From Siphonodentalium dalli (taxonomy: Eukaryota; Mollusca; Scaphopoda; Gadilida; Siphonodentaliidae), in the NCBI GenBank assembly GCA_032622095.1, contig CP136063.1:276141426-276205425 (forward strand): a DNA stretch of 64,000 nucleotides, in the 5' to 3' direction. The translations under genes were made by a program, and so were the position numbers. The notes under the pieces were generated by a model. It was not told where the DNA came from. It did not search any database and saw nothing but the letters and a program-made list of their open reading frames with translations. This document shows positions 24,601-39,600 of this stretch, one piece after another. Within the stretch, counting starts at the first letter, position 1, and every line of letters starts with the position of its first letter.

Positions 24601-27600
24601 AAAAAAATCAGCATACGACCCCCGTGGCACAACCCGAATTCGAACTTGACCTGTATTTTGTGCTAGAAAAACCCATATACAAAATTTCATTCCATTCAGT
24701 TCAGAGTTATAAAAGTTATAATCCGGAAACAAAAAAGCAATGGTGCCCCGATGGATGCCCTGATGTACAGATGGACCAATAAAATATTTTTTAAAATGGG
24801 AATAAAAAAATGTTCTGTAAAAGTTAACAAGTTACCAGATAGTACAAATATCAGATTTGTGCCGAGCTTGAATCTACTTTATTAAGTTCATTTGCTGCTC
24901 TCCTGACCAATTGTTGCACCTTCCTAGAGAAATTATCATAGTTGAAACAAGATCGTTCGGTAGGGTGTGGCAAAATACGCCTGTGGTAATTTCAACAAAG
25001 GGTTATTTTTAACGAATAATCCATATACCAAATTTGAAAACAATCAGATAACTAAATCTAAAGTTATCACCCAGAAACCAAAATAATCGGCAAATTCTAA
25101 GTCGACAAGGACCGTAACTCTGGCAAAAACTGTCTGGGCGGAACTCAAATTATAACTTGACCTGTATTTTGTGGTAATAAACACACAAACCAAATTTCAT
25201 TCCATTCAGAGCAGACTTAATAAAGTCTTCATCTGGAAATGAACAACGGAAAGAGGGACGGCTAGACGGCCAGACGAACCAAAAACATGATATGTTCCAT
25301 TTTTTTCAAAATGTGCATGTTGAAAACGGAATTCATGATGCCACTGAATGTCACTTTTGAGAATCTGGACATGTTATCTTGATGCAAAGTCAATATCAAG
25401 TGAAATGATTTTGGCCAGAAAAATTTATTTTTTCAAACTAAAAAAAATAAAAATGTAGTTGTATTTTTATGAAAATAACAAATAATCTGAAAGTGAATGT
25501 TGTGATCCAAGACAATCACAAGTTCAAATAAATTATTTTCGGAAGAAAAAAAAAGATTTTCTCTTTACGACCAGAAAATGTTTGAAAGAAGAATACAAAA
25601 TGGCTACAATGCCTTGTTTTTCAAGTAAGACTATTTATAATAGCTATGATATCATGAATTTAAACTTGACAGAAAATGACTTGGTGATATCTTCACAAAC
25701 TGACCCAGAACTTACTTCTTCATTTGACTACCCACACCGAAATTCTCCTTTTGTGATGGCTGGAACACTTCTATTCGTGGCTCTGAATGGACAACAATTA
25801 CAATAAATTATGAAAAAATATAAAAGATATCTATAGAGTGAAACATGATCTTATAAAATAAACCCACACTTGACAGCAAAAAAACAAAGCATTTATTGCT
25901 TGAATTCACTAAAAACATAAACAACATGGTATATATCTGTTAACCCTTTACCCAACAAACCGGCCAAAACCGGCCAAATAAAGCTTCAACAGCCTAAAAT
26001 ATCTTCGGTCTGTCTCAATAGAATCATACAAATATGGATATCATTGGAACCGGCTCCTTGACCACATTGTGATAGTTACAGTTATGCCCTGTGCCAATGC
26101 ATTCTCTTATATATGCGAGTCGACCATAGGTCGCCTCGCATATATAAGAGAATGCATTGGCCTAAAAAAAATCTTTTTTTAACATTTTTTTCTTACATTC
26201 TTTAACATTTTTATAATTTTTAATGTGTTAAGCCAATGCATTCTCTTATATATGCGAGGCGACCTATGGTCGACTCGCATATATAAGAGAATGCATTGGC
26301 ACAGGGCCGTTCTGTTGGGTCGAGGGTTAATAATTAATTTTTTACATCATCTATCAGTCTAGTAATAACTAGACCAAGGTTTCCTTACAGTCAACTCTCA
26401 GTCTAGAGACACCGGTACTAAAATTCATTTCTGCGATGAACGGGGAATTCCCTTCTGGCGACAGCTCATTAATATTCATGTTTCCAAATATAGCACTGTT
26501 TACTTTTTTGATAGGAGTTATTTGATACGGCAGACCTTTCCAGTAACCGGTAGGAAGAATAGCTAACACATCTTTTTCTGGTTATTATTATTAATAAAGT
26601 CCTCAGAATAAGTTCCTGTTCTTGTTTCAGTGAATCAATACCAATTTTCTTCAAAACGTTCTTAATTACAATTTCAAGAATTTGTATTTCGTCAAAGTCT
26701 GCCATTGTTTTAGCGTAGCCTCACTTTCATCTAGCATTTCCGCCTTCGGTAATACTTATTTTTAGAACTATTGGGTGGTGCTTGTATGAATAATTACTAT
26801 TGAGTGCAGAATATGAATAGGTAATGGGATTTGCAGGCAGTTATTGATTGGTCGAGCAACGCATTGCCTGGTGCGTATTGGTTGGATTATTCCCGTTTGA
26901 AATAATTTATTCCATGAATGTCTCAAGACCGTAAGTTGAAAGCAATGAAAATTAGGTCTAGTTTTAATAAGACTGATCATCTATATATTATGTTTGTAGA
27001 TGAATCACAGGACACTGACAGAACATCAACAACAGGAATCTCAACCTTCTTATGGCTGACCATTTTTGTAAACCCAACCACACAGTCGAGGACATACGCA
27101 GCGAAGTATTACGTGGTGTTACACGATATGCATGACAGAAGAGTAGCTGAGTTACAAAACATCAAACTATTCGCTAGTTTCCAATGCGGAATTAATCAAG
27201 ACCGTGGTTTCATGGCAAGTTGGTAATAAAGTGTGACTTAAAATTTCCTTTAGGTGTCAGGAATAATTACTAGTAACTTAAAGACATATTTTGGACTTGA
27301 TCGGGTGTGTGAAATTGATAAGTTAGTACCCAGGCACTATGCCAACCTGGGGAATGTAGCATTCTACTAACATCGTCAAAAATTTCAAAGAAATCAACCA
27401 TACCACTCCATAGAAATCATTGTCTGAACTACGCTCAATTGTAAATATTTACATCTCGATTCAGGACGCAACTATCACTGATAAACTAACACAATTGAGA
27501 GTCATTGCATTTAATTAATATATAAGAATGGCGGTGTGTGTTGTCAATTTGGATTAATATTCATAAAACACAACTACTTTGAGCAAGATTATTTTCAACT

Positions 27601-30600
27601 TCTATTTGATCACCCTACCAGAGTGTTTCACATCACTTTGAATTGTATTTATATCTACACCACATTTCTTTTTTCAATCAGACATTACGCTGCCTGTTAC
27701 TTAAGCACTACATTCATATCTGACATTTCCAACCATTTATGTTTTGGCACTATTTTTCAGCTGACGTACCTCAAAAATGGCCATGGGCAACTGAAATTAA
27801 ATCCCAAGCGAGCTGATGCAGAGGTGGAATACTTTGTTGGCATGTACCCTAAACATGAACAAGAGGCCATATCACAATTTTCAGATGTTTAACCTTTATG
27901 TTCAACCATACCAACAACAACAATAAAAACCATCAACCTATAACAGAATATAATACTGTTCACAATGAGAGGCCGATCGTGCATTCAACCATACCAGCTC
28001 GAAATCGGTGACCTAGAGCTGAATATACACCTGTACACATAATGTGGAGATGATTAGAAAGATATACTAAGGGGCTTCCATCATTAACTTGGATATGTAT
28101 AAATATGAGACTGATCAGATAAACTACTGCTTTGGGTAGCATGTGTTCATGGCATGGTTAGATGTCAGGCTAATATCTTCAAAATCGATCAATCAATATG
28201 AATATATATACAGGTGAAGAGTGTATCATGATTAATCTGGATGTGAATTATGAGAGTAATAGGGTGAAAAATATTTGAGTTATCAAATTAGATAGCACGT
28301 GTCATTTGAATGGGTGGATGTGGTTAATATTTTTACAACAATTACAATAAATAATGAAAAAATATAAAAGATATCTATAGAGTGAAACATGATCTTATAA
28401 AATAAACCCACACTTGACAGCAAAAAAACAAAGCATTTATTGCTTGAATTCACTAAAAACATAAACAACATGGTATATATCTGTTAACCCTTTACCCAAC
28501 AAACCGGCCAAAACCGGCCAAATAAAGCTTCAACAGCCTAAAATATCTTCGGTCTGTCTCAATAGAACCATACAAATATGGATATCATTGGAACCGGCTC
28601 CTTGACCACATTGTGATAGTTACAGTTATGCCCTGTGCCAATGCATTCTCTTATATATGCGAGTCGACCATAGGTCGCCTCGCATATATAAGAGAATGCA
28701 TTGGCCTAAAAAAAATCTTTTTTTAACACTTTTTACCATTGTACTTCTTACATTCTTTAACAATTTTATAATTTTTAATGTGTTAAGCCAATGCATTCTC
28801 TTATATATGCGAGGCGACCTATGGTCGACTCGCATATATAAGAGAATGCATTGGCACAGGGCCGTTCTGTTGGGTCGAGGGTTAATAATTAATTTTTTAC
28901 ATCATCTATCAGTCTAGTAATAACTAGACCAAGGTTTCCTTACAGTCAACTCTCAGTCTAGAAACACCGGTACTAAAATTCATTTCCGCGATGAACGGGG
29001 AATTCCCTTCTGGCGACAGCTCATTAATATTCATGTTTCCAAATATAGCACTGTTTACTTTTTTGATAGGAGTTATTTGATGCGGCAGACCTTTCCCGTA
29101 ACCGGTAGGAAGAATAGCTAACACATCTTTTTCTGGTTATTATTATTAATAAACTCCTCAGAATAAGTTCCTGTTCTTGTTTCAGTGAATCAATACCAAT
29201 TTTCTTCAAAACGTTCTTAATTACAATTTCAAGAATTTGTATTTCGTCAAAGTCTGCCATTGTTTTAGCGTAGCCTCACTTTCATCTAGCATTTCCGGCT
29301 TCGGTAATACTTATTTTTAGAACTATTGGGTGGTGCTTGTATGAATAATTTCTATTGAGTGCAGAATATGAATAGGTAATGGGATTTGCAGGCAGTTATT
29401 GATTGGTCGAGCAACGCATTGCCTGGTGCGTATTGGTTGGATTATTCCCGTTTGAAATAATTTATTCCATGAATGTCTCAAGACCGTAAGTTGAAAGCAA
29501 TGAAAATTAGGTCTAGTTTTAATAAGACTGATCATCTATATATTATGTCTGTAGATGAATCACAGGACACTGACAGAACATCAACAACAGGAATCTCAAC
29601 CTTCTTATGGCTTACCATTTTTGTAAACCCAACCACACAGTCGAGGACATACGCAGCGAAGTATTACGTGGTGTTACACGATATGCATGACAGAAGAGTA
29701 GCTGAGTTACAAAACATCAAACTATTCGCTAGTTTCCAATGCGGAATTAATAAAGACCGTGGTTTCATGGCAAGTTGGTAAAAAGTGTGACTTAAAATTT
29801 CCTTTAGGTGTCAGGAATAATTACTAGTAACTTAAAGACATATTTTGGACTTGATCGGGTGTGTGAAATTGATAAGTTAGTACCCAGGCACTATGCCAAC
29901 CTGGGGAATGTAGCATTCTACTAACATCGTCAAAAATTTCAAAGAAATCAACCATACCACTCCATAGAAATCATTGTCTGAACTATGCTCAATTGTAAAT
30001 ATTTACATCTCGATTCAGGACGCAACTATCACTGATAATCTAACACAATTGAGAGTCATTGCATTTAATTAATATATAAGAATGGCGGTGTGTGTTGTCA
30101 ATTTGGATTAATATTCATAAAACATAACTACTTTGAGCAAGATTATTTTCAACTTCTATTTGATCACCCTACCAGAGTGTTTCACATCACTTTGAATTGT
30201 ATTTATATCTACACCACATTTCTTTTTTCAATCAGACATTATCGCTGCGTGTTACTTAAGCACTACATTCATATCTGACATTACCAACCATTTATGTTTT
30301 GGCACCAATTTTTCAGCAGTCATACCTCAAAAACGGCCATGGGCAACTGAAATTAAATCCCGAGCGAGCTGATGCAGAGGTGGAATACTTTGTTGGCATG
30401 TACCCTAAACATGAACAAGAAGCCATATCACAATTTTCAGATGTTTAACCTTTATGTTCAACCATACCAACAACAACAATCAAAACCATCAACCTATAAC
30501 AGAATATAATACTGTTCACAATGAGAGGCCGATCGTGCATTCAACCATACCAGCTCGAAATCGGTGACCTAGAGCTGAATATACACCTGTACACATAATG

Positions 30601-33600
30601 TGGAGATGATTAGAAAGATATACTAAGGGGCTTCCATCATTAACTTGGATATGTATAAATATGAGACTGATCAGATAAAGTACTGCTTTGGGTAGCATGT
30701 GTTCATGGCATGGTTAGATGTCAGGCTAATATCTTCAAAATCGATCAATCAATATGAACATATATACAGGTGAAGAGTGTATCATGATTAATCTGGATGT
30801 GAATTATGAGAGTAATAGGGTGAAAAATATTTGAGTTATCAAATTAGATAGCACGTGTCATTTGAATGGGTGGATGTGGTTAATATTTTTAAGAAAATCA
30901 ACCAAATGAATAAATCAACTTCGAAAAATACAAATTCTGTGAGAACATGAAAGGTTTTTATTTTTTTATTTTCTGAGTAATGGTTTGGACAGTTTTTTTA
31001 TTTTCTGAGTAATGGTTTGGACAGTATTTTTATTTTCTGAGTAATGGTTTGCAAGGCTCAAAATATTTTTTTTTTTACTGCCTGTCAAAATGACAGGCAC
31101 CAAATGGATGAAGCTGGTCATTTCATATTGGTGCCTGTCAAATTTTCACAATGATGTGACATGTGTCTTACTGTCTCTGAATTCTTTACAATTTACAAAT
31201 AACCAACAGTCGACGGTCCTTTATTATTTATGTAATCACAGGACAAATCAATGTCAAATATCATTCATACCTTTATAAAATAACAAAAATAAAGTGAATA
31301 AAATCTCAAATCAAATGGAAAAATGTCAATGTGTGACCCACTTCCAGTATAGATAAGTTATGGCTCACTTGCAAATTTATACAACGATCTGGGACTTGTC
31401 ATTTGTCAATCACACTGCATTATAGGCTACTAAAAAAAAAATTTGTTTCCAATTACAAAGCCAAATAAATCCAGGTACATTGTAGGTAGGGGATTTTTAT
31501 TTTAAACTATATATAGATCCTTAGAAACTTTTCTCACATTGTATGTGAAGCCTGTCTATGTATTTTGTGAACTAAATCCAGCTCGATCAAAAAGTTATAT
31601 CAATGTTGACAGGACATTGGCTCCAAGGTGCCTGAGTATTACAAAATAGCAGATAGATATTAAAGAGTCTCCCAAAATATTGATTAAGAAGCCGTTTTTG
31701 GCCGGACATTGACCGTGACCGCGCACTTATTTTGAACCTTGATGGTTTGGACAGTTTTTTTTATTTTCTGAGTAATGGTTTGTACAGTTTTTGTTATTTT
31801 CTGAGTAATGGTTTGGACAGTTTTTGTTATTTTATGAGTAATGGTTTGGACAGTTTTTGTTATTTTCTGAGTAATGGTTTGTACAGTTTTTTTTATTTTC
31901 TGAGTAATGGTTTGTACAGTATTTGTTATTTTCTGAGTAATGGTTTGTAGTTTTTTTTATTTTCTGAGTAATGGTTTGTACAGTATTTTTTATTTTATGA
32001 GTAATGGTTTGGACAGTTTTTTTAATTTTCTGAGTAATGGTTTGAAAAGTATTTTAATTTTCTGAGTAATGGTTTATACAGTTTTTTTTAATTTTCTGAG
32101 TAATGGTTTGGACAGTTTTTTTTATTTTCTGAGTAATGGTTTGGACAGTATTTTTATTTTCTGAGTAATGGTTTGGACAGTATTTTTATTTTCTGAGTAA
32201 TGGTTTGTACAGTTTTTTTTATTTTCTGAGTAATGGTTTGTACAGTTTTTGTTATTTTCTGAGTAATGGTTTGTAGTTTTTTTTATTTTCTGAGTAATGG
32301 TTTGTACAGTATTTTTTATTTTATGAGTAATGGTTTGGACAGTTTTTTTAATTTTCTGAGTAATGGTTTGAAAAGTATTTTTATTTTCTGAGTAATGGTT
32401 TATACAGTTTTTTTTAATTTTCTGAGTAATGGTTTGGACAGTTTTTTTTATTTTCTGAGTAATGGTTTGGACAGTATTTTTATTTTCTGAGTAATGGTTT
32501 GGACAGTATTTTTATTTTCTGAGTAATGGTTTGTACATTTTTTTTAATTTTCTGAGTAATGGTTTGGACAGTTTTTTTATTTTCTGAGTAATGGTTTGTA
32601 CAGTTTTTTTATTTTCTGAGTAATGGTTTGTACAGTTTTTTTATTTTCTGAGTAATGGATTGGACAGTTTTTTTTATTTTCTGAGTAATGATTTGGACAG
32701 TATTTTTATTTTCTGAGTAATGGTTTGGACAGTATTTTTATTTTCTGAGCAATGGTTTGTACAGTTTTTTTTATTTTCTGAGTAATGATTTGGACAGTAA
32801 TTTTATTTTCTGAGTAATGGATTGGACAGTTTTTTTATTTTCTGAGTAATGGATTGGACAGTTTTTTTATTTTCTGAGTAATGGTTTGGACAGTTTTACC
32901 TGATGCATCCATATATGATGACAGTGATAAGTGAAGTCTGATTATGAGAGGTTCAAATGTATTAAGCTTCCATGCTTCAGCAATTGTTGGCTGAAAAAGA
33001 AGAAATTAAATTAGCAAGAGGACATTCAATTTAACCAAGAACATGCTTCAAAAATAGTTAAAATCGCATCAGAGACACAAGGTCGAGTTTCGGTAGCTAT
33101 GCTGGAGTAGAGTGCACTGCTATGGGGACATGAATGAATTCAATATATTCAAGTATCACATGTATCTCACAGTTGAAAAGCACTTCAAGTTTGGCGCTAG
33201 CTGAAGAATCAATACTGAAATTAACATCTTGAATGATACTGTCTGTTAACCCTTACATGATTGGAGCTTCCTGAAATTTTGCGAAAACTATGTGTCCTTC
33301 ACAAGGAGCCTCACGTGTATAAGAAAATGCATTGGCCAAACAATATTTACCTTGACATTGTAAGCCAGTGCGTTCTCTTATATATGCGAGCCTCCCTATG
33401 AGAATGCAGAGGCACAGGATCTTTAATGTTGCACCAGCGCAGCTCCTTTCATGAAAGGGTTAAGCAGTCAGTGCATACATTCCACCCAATTTCTTTAGTT
33501 ATATATTTTTACAATATTTATTAGAGAATTGCTAGGGTTTATGACAAGTTTATAATTGTTCTTTATTACTTTCTGGTATATGCTCCCACACCCAACACCC

Positions 33601-36600
33601 CCTCTTCCTCACATATCTAAATATAAGCAAAGAAAAATATCATGTTCGGTCATTTTCTTCAGTTAAATTAAATTTAACTATTCATCTTTTTCTCTACCCC
33701 TGTATCTTTGCAACTATCCCTTTGGAATGCAATGGATGTTATCAGTCCTCTAAATAATTAATCTTTCCATGACTGGAGCTTCCTGAAATTTGGCAAAACT
33801 TTGTGACAACAGTCTCTTAAATATGCGCATATTCTCGCATATATAAGAGAATACATTGGCCTAACATTATGTATCTTGACTTTGTAGGCTAGTGTATTCT
33901 CTTATATATGAGAGGCTCCCTATGGGAGACTCTCATATATAAGAGAATACACTGGAACAGGGTTTTTTAATGGTGCACAAGTGCAGCTCCCATCAAGAAA
34001 GGTTTAAGAATTAAGCTAATTTTCTGCTTACCAGGCAAACAAAAAATATTTGCAATCCCCATCATAGGAATAGTCATCGCAAAAATCCACAAAAGAAATC
34101 ACCTATAAATAATATGTCAAAAATAATCAGAAAATCGGAATTGTTGCTCAACTCACAATAATTCAAAAGGTCGATATATGGCTAGCAATACCTCCCATCA
34201 ATGGCTAGCAATACCTCCCATCAATGGCTAGCAATACCTCCCATCAATGGCTAGCAATACCTCCCATCAATGGCTAGCAATACCTCCCATTAATGGCTAG
34301 CAATACCTCCCATCAATGGCTAGCAATACCTCCCATCAAATGGCTAGCAATACCTCCCATCAATGGCTAGCAATACCTCCCATCAATGGCTAACAATACC
34401 TCCCATCAATGGCTAGCGATACCTCCCATCAATGGCTAGCAATACCTCCCATCAATGGCTAGCAATACCTCCCATCAATGGCTAACAATACCTCTTATCA
34501 ATGGCTAGCAATACCTCCCATTAATGGCTAGCAATACCTCCCATCAATACCTTCCATCAATGGCTAACAATACCTCCCATCAATGGCTAGCAATACCTCC
34601 CATCAATGGCTAGCAATACCTCCCATCAATGGCTAGCAACACCTCCCATCAATGGCTAGCAATACCTCCCATCAATGGATAGCAATACCTCCCATCAATG
34701 GCTAGCAATACCTCCCATCAATACCTCCCATCAATGGCTAGCAATACCTCCCATCAATGGCTAGCAATACCGCCCATCAATGGCTAGCAATACCTCCCAT
34801 CAATGGCTAGCAATACCTCCCATCAATACCTCCCATCAATGGGCTTATATGGTCTGATCTAATTATTGTTTGGCTTAGAAAACGAACACAGGATGGTTTT
34901 ATCATCAAATCAGACAGTGCATCTTTAAGATATAGCATACACCGAGAGTGTTGTAACTTTATTAGTCCCGGCCAGTTTTCTAACTGAGTTCTGGCAAATC
35001 TGCTGAAAGGTAGCAACTGACGGATGGTCAAACTGTGTCCCCTTCACCGTCTTCTTGTAAAATCCTTCAATTCCACACTGCGAGTTGCATCCTTGCAATA
35101 TCAAAGTAAGCAGGGTTTGTGCGCGATGTCATGTGATGTCATTTTGTTACAAACACAGACAGACGACAGATTTTATATATATATAGATTATTTAGTTTTT
35201 GGATAAAAAATTATCTCTTCTTACTCGGTCGAATTGAGATAATAAGCAACATCGAGGTGGGGATATATTCTGCTCTTACTCTCTTATGAACAACTTACCC
35301 CTAGAAAATTCAGAGGAATGTTAAGTTCAATGTCAATATTGTCGATGGATTGCAGCAATCTGTAAAAAGAAAACAAATTCTATTATATAATTTCATAGAC
35401 ATTTCCTGATCAGGCTGAGTCAGTCAAATAAATTTCAGAGCATGTGTTTATGTGTTTTACCTCCAACTTTAAATATAATTCATTTTACGTCAGATAAACA
35501 AAACATCTTGTTTCTCAGGAAATGACTCCCTTCCCCCCCTCCCCAAAAAATAAAAATACTCATTGACAAATAGATACCTTAGGAAATTTTCAGATAATAA
35601 GTTCAACAAACGGTTACATTATCTTGAACATCCCTCCAGATGAATAATAGATCATTCCAATGTAGATGTTATAACTGGATGGGAGAATCCATTTAGTAAA
35701 GACAGGTTAAAGATGCATAACCTGAATTAACGCTCGCAAATTACTATTTCCTTGGCTTTGGGGGTAAAAAATATTTTATTTGAGTCGAGGAACCCACTCA
35801 TCAAAGCTCATAGAGATCAGATACACCTCAGCAGAATGAGGTTCCCAGAGGGTAAATTTGGTGATGCTAGCCCACTATGCAGGGTAGCATCACTAAATTC
35901 ACCCTCTGGGAACCTCATTCTGCAAATGACACACTATTTCAAGGCTTGGTTGTTCAATCAACCAGCTAGTGGATACCTGTAAGAGAGTGAATCCTCCCCA
36001 TATAAAGACTGTAGTTGCTCCATGTCACATGCTAGCTGTTCATGTATCGTGTCATCATCTTCCATCTCCTGCAGTTATGAAGACAAATATGGCTACAACA
36101 TCAATTTCACAGAATATATATAAGGATTAACTGTCATGTGGACTGTTTTTATGGAGATGTAACGGTGAGGTAAGTGGACATAACTTGTGTAAAACCCAAA
36201 GGGTTTTACATACAAGTTATGACCACTTACCTCACCGTTACATCTCCATAAAAATAGTCCACATGACAGTTAATCCTTATATTTATATACATTTAGCGAA
36301 AAAGCCACTTTTGTAAATGTATTTAAATCGAAAAGTGTATCGTGACAAAAACAGCCCAAAATACCCAATAGCACCCTTGGCAAAAGTTAATAGGAACAAT
36401 TTCTCTTCATATTGAAACCCGATGATGTATTAAGTCAATCCTGCGCGAGTCCAAATGCGCCCAAAACATTACGTGTTCGTCTTTCCATACCCAATGACGT
36501 ATCGATGGTGTTATTAGCTTGGTGTTATGAGGCGTTGCGCATTCACTGAGAAATAACTGCAACTAGCCACGTGTGCGCCGACCAATCAGAATGCTGGATT

Positions 36601-39600
36601 TAGTGATGACAACACTTAGTATGTAAATATACAAAGATGGTGTTTATTTTTTATTTTTAAATCATAATTTATGGAAAGTTAATTTTTTTGTTCAAGTATT
36701 TTATGACTCATCTCATGACCTATACTGACTACACAAAGAAGGGTCCTGTGAAGTTTTGATTCGGTGTCAACATCGGCAATCTGATTCGCAATCAATAACG
36801 AATCAGCTTTCTGATTCGTATATTTTCCAATCAGGTTACTCTTGCTTGTTTACAAGGACAGGGACAATGGTCAACGTTGGCATGTATATTTGAAGACGTA
36901 CTATAGTAGGTTATATGAAGTTACCTCCCATCACACGGAATGCAGAATTACGAATCAACCATCCGGGTATTAATGCGATTAGTCATGTGCATGGATGCCA
37001 TTGCTATGTTTAGCTACATGTTGTTCCTTCGAATACAGTCTATTTTGGCATTTTATAATCGGCAGCAACTGTTCTTAGTTGTGTATGTCATACATCACAT
37101 TAAACTTTAAAGTACATATTTTTTTCTTTATTTACAAAAATAAGACTTAAGAATGATAACAGCCGCGATAAATTAATGTGCTTAGCAGTTCTTTCTGTCT
37201 ATGTAGCATGTTTCATTTTAGATAACAAGTTATCGTGCTAATGGACCTAAATTTTCCTAAAATTGCTAAAAATAGATTAACTAAGGTCGTACCTTAGGTA
37301 TGGCTAATCGGACAAACCTGGTTTTCGAATTTGAGCATGATATTGTTGTGAAAGGACCACATGTGACATGTCAAATATGAATATAATCGGTTGACAATTG
37401 TTTAAGGCATACATGTAACTGTTAGAAAGTCGTTGTCGACCTGATTTTATGTGTACAGCTGTCGCACATGTCAATTAACTCACATACCAAAAATTGACGG
37501 AATCCATCAATAAACGGCTACGGTCTACAGGTTTGTTGCCATCAATAGTCCAGTTTTGATAAAAAAAAATCAACTAAAAATCCCAGACATTTTATGTAGA
37601 ATTATTTGCAGCAGTATATTCGATGTAAAGCTGTGATTTTTTTCGTCACTCAGTGATGGTCCTGATTCAATGTTAATGTCTGATGTTACATACACATGTA
37701 ACGAAAATAAATGATATCTCTCTCCCTCTTTAACCCTTTGAGTGCCAGGTCAATTTTTGTATCGACCCATATACCCTGTGCCAATGCATTCTCTTATATA
37801 TGCGAGTCGACCATAGGTCGCCTCGCATATATAAGAGAATGCATTGGCCTAACAATATTTTTATTTATTTTTTCTCCAATTTTTTCCAATTTTAATAATT
37901 TATTCTTATATTCTTTAACAGACTTATTTTGCAGGTTTAGGGCCGATGAGATCGGCCCCTGGCACTCAAAGGGTTAAAGGCCTACGTGCTAATTTACCTC
38001 TTGTTGACCATAATAGTCATCTTCGTCATCTGATTCCATACTGGAGAGACATTCGCTGTAGTGTGAGGCTTCTGACTCGATGCTCATCATTCTATCTATA
38101 GACGGCTTGATCTCAGTGGAATTCAATAAGTCTGTCAAAAGGAAATATGAATGAGTGGTCTATTTCCGTTACGGTAGATACATGGCAATAGACTTGCAAT
38201 AGACACTGTCGGCGAAATGCCATTCCCCAAAGTGTGACCATAGGCCTAGTAACCATGAGTGGATGCGATGCACCTCAAATCAACAATTTTAAGTTTTGAT
38301 ACGATATATTATTCAATTGTGAAAAACTACACTGAATCAAACCCTGACTTCAAACTATTTAAAGTCTTTTATTTAAATGCAGCACTCAAGACAAAATTCC
38401 TGAACCTATGCCAACATCATCTGGTCTGTGATATTATGAAGTAATCCAACACGCTACTGACTCGACCATCGCACATCCCCCAAAAAAATGGCTGTTTACC
38501 AGTAAGTTTCTATCGTATCATCATGGACTCAGTCCCAGATCGACTACCTGATAGTTTGTTGAAGTGTATTTTAAGGTTTCTATTTGAATTTTGATTTCAG
38601 CTGTAAGTATTTGATCCCATTCTGCCCATTCACCAAAATAGTCTGCCCATAGTGTGACTAACCATGAGTGGATGCCCATAGTGTGACTAACCATGAGTGG
38701 ATGTCTGCCCATAGTGTGACTAACCATGAGTGGATGCCCATAGTGTGACTAACCATGAGTGGATGTCTGCCCATAGTGTGACTAACCATGAGTGGATGCG
38801 ATGCATAGTGTGACTAACCATGAGTGGATGCGATGCATAGTGTGACTAACCATGAGTGGATGCGATGCATAGTGTGACTAACCATGAGTGGATGCGATGC
38901 ATAGTGTGACTAACCATGAGTGGATGCGATGCATAGTGTGACTAACCATGAGTGGATGTCTGCCCATAGTGTGACTAACCATGAGTGGATGTCTGCCCAT
39001 AGTGTGACTAACCATGAGTGGATGCGATGCATATTGAGACATCATTGTTAAGTTTTTACATAACGTATTAGACCACACCCATTAATGTGAGGCACATGTA
39101 TTCAACGGAATCCCAGCCATTGAATACATAATACTGTTTACCTCTAGTGGAATAACAAGCCGGAACTATTATTGTTGACGTTATCGCCAAGAAAGATCAT
39201 GTACATTACGTCAACAATCCACTTTGAGTGATGCCCTGATCAAATACTGGTTATTCATCAGACTTAAATCACAATACATGTACCTATAGTATCAATGAAG
39301 GTGACAGTAATGGATTGAACTTATCTGACACAACATTGTAGAACAAATATGGAACACAACAAGCATCATAATCTCAAATCTTTTATCGAACTCATTGCGA
39401 ATGATGCATAGTTACAGTTCGCTCTCGCTAAATATATCCTTGCCCCATCCACAACTCAATCGATAAAAGACTCTCCATTGGATGTGTTCTTTCTATTTAT
39501 TCAATTGTGAACAATACTCTTTGTAACATGGGTAGGGTCTTGTAATGACTTCTGGGTAGCGTGGGTAAAAGTCTTGGCCCCAAACCTCAACGCTACAGGA

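Larger units (their letters stand above)
25791..30891. repeat. 2.54-kb tandem duplication in intron 7
   Basis: Copy 1 25791-28334 and copy 2 28335-30891 run in the same order at an offset of 2544 bp, growing to 2556 through small indels. They look about 98 percent alike. Both start ACAACAATTACAATAAAT. Each copy holds a TTAA MITE, a RecQ-like fragment, a 102-residue ORF, an R4 repeat and a GQLKL exon-like piece. PARP8 exon 8 lies outside and is not duplicated. Confidence 0.93.

Noticed and set aside
25582-25806. 74-codon plus-strand ORF
   Set aside because: Antisense of PARP8 exon 8.
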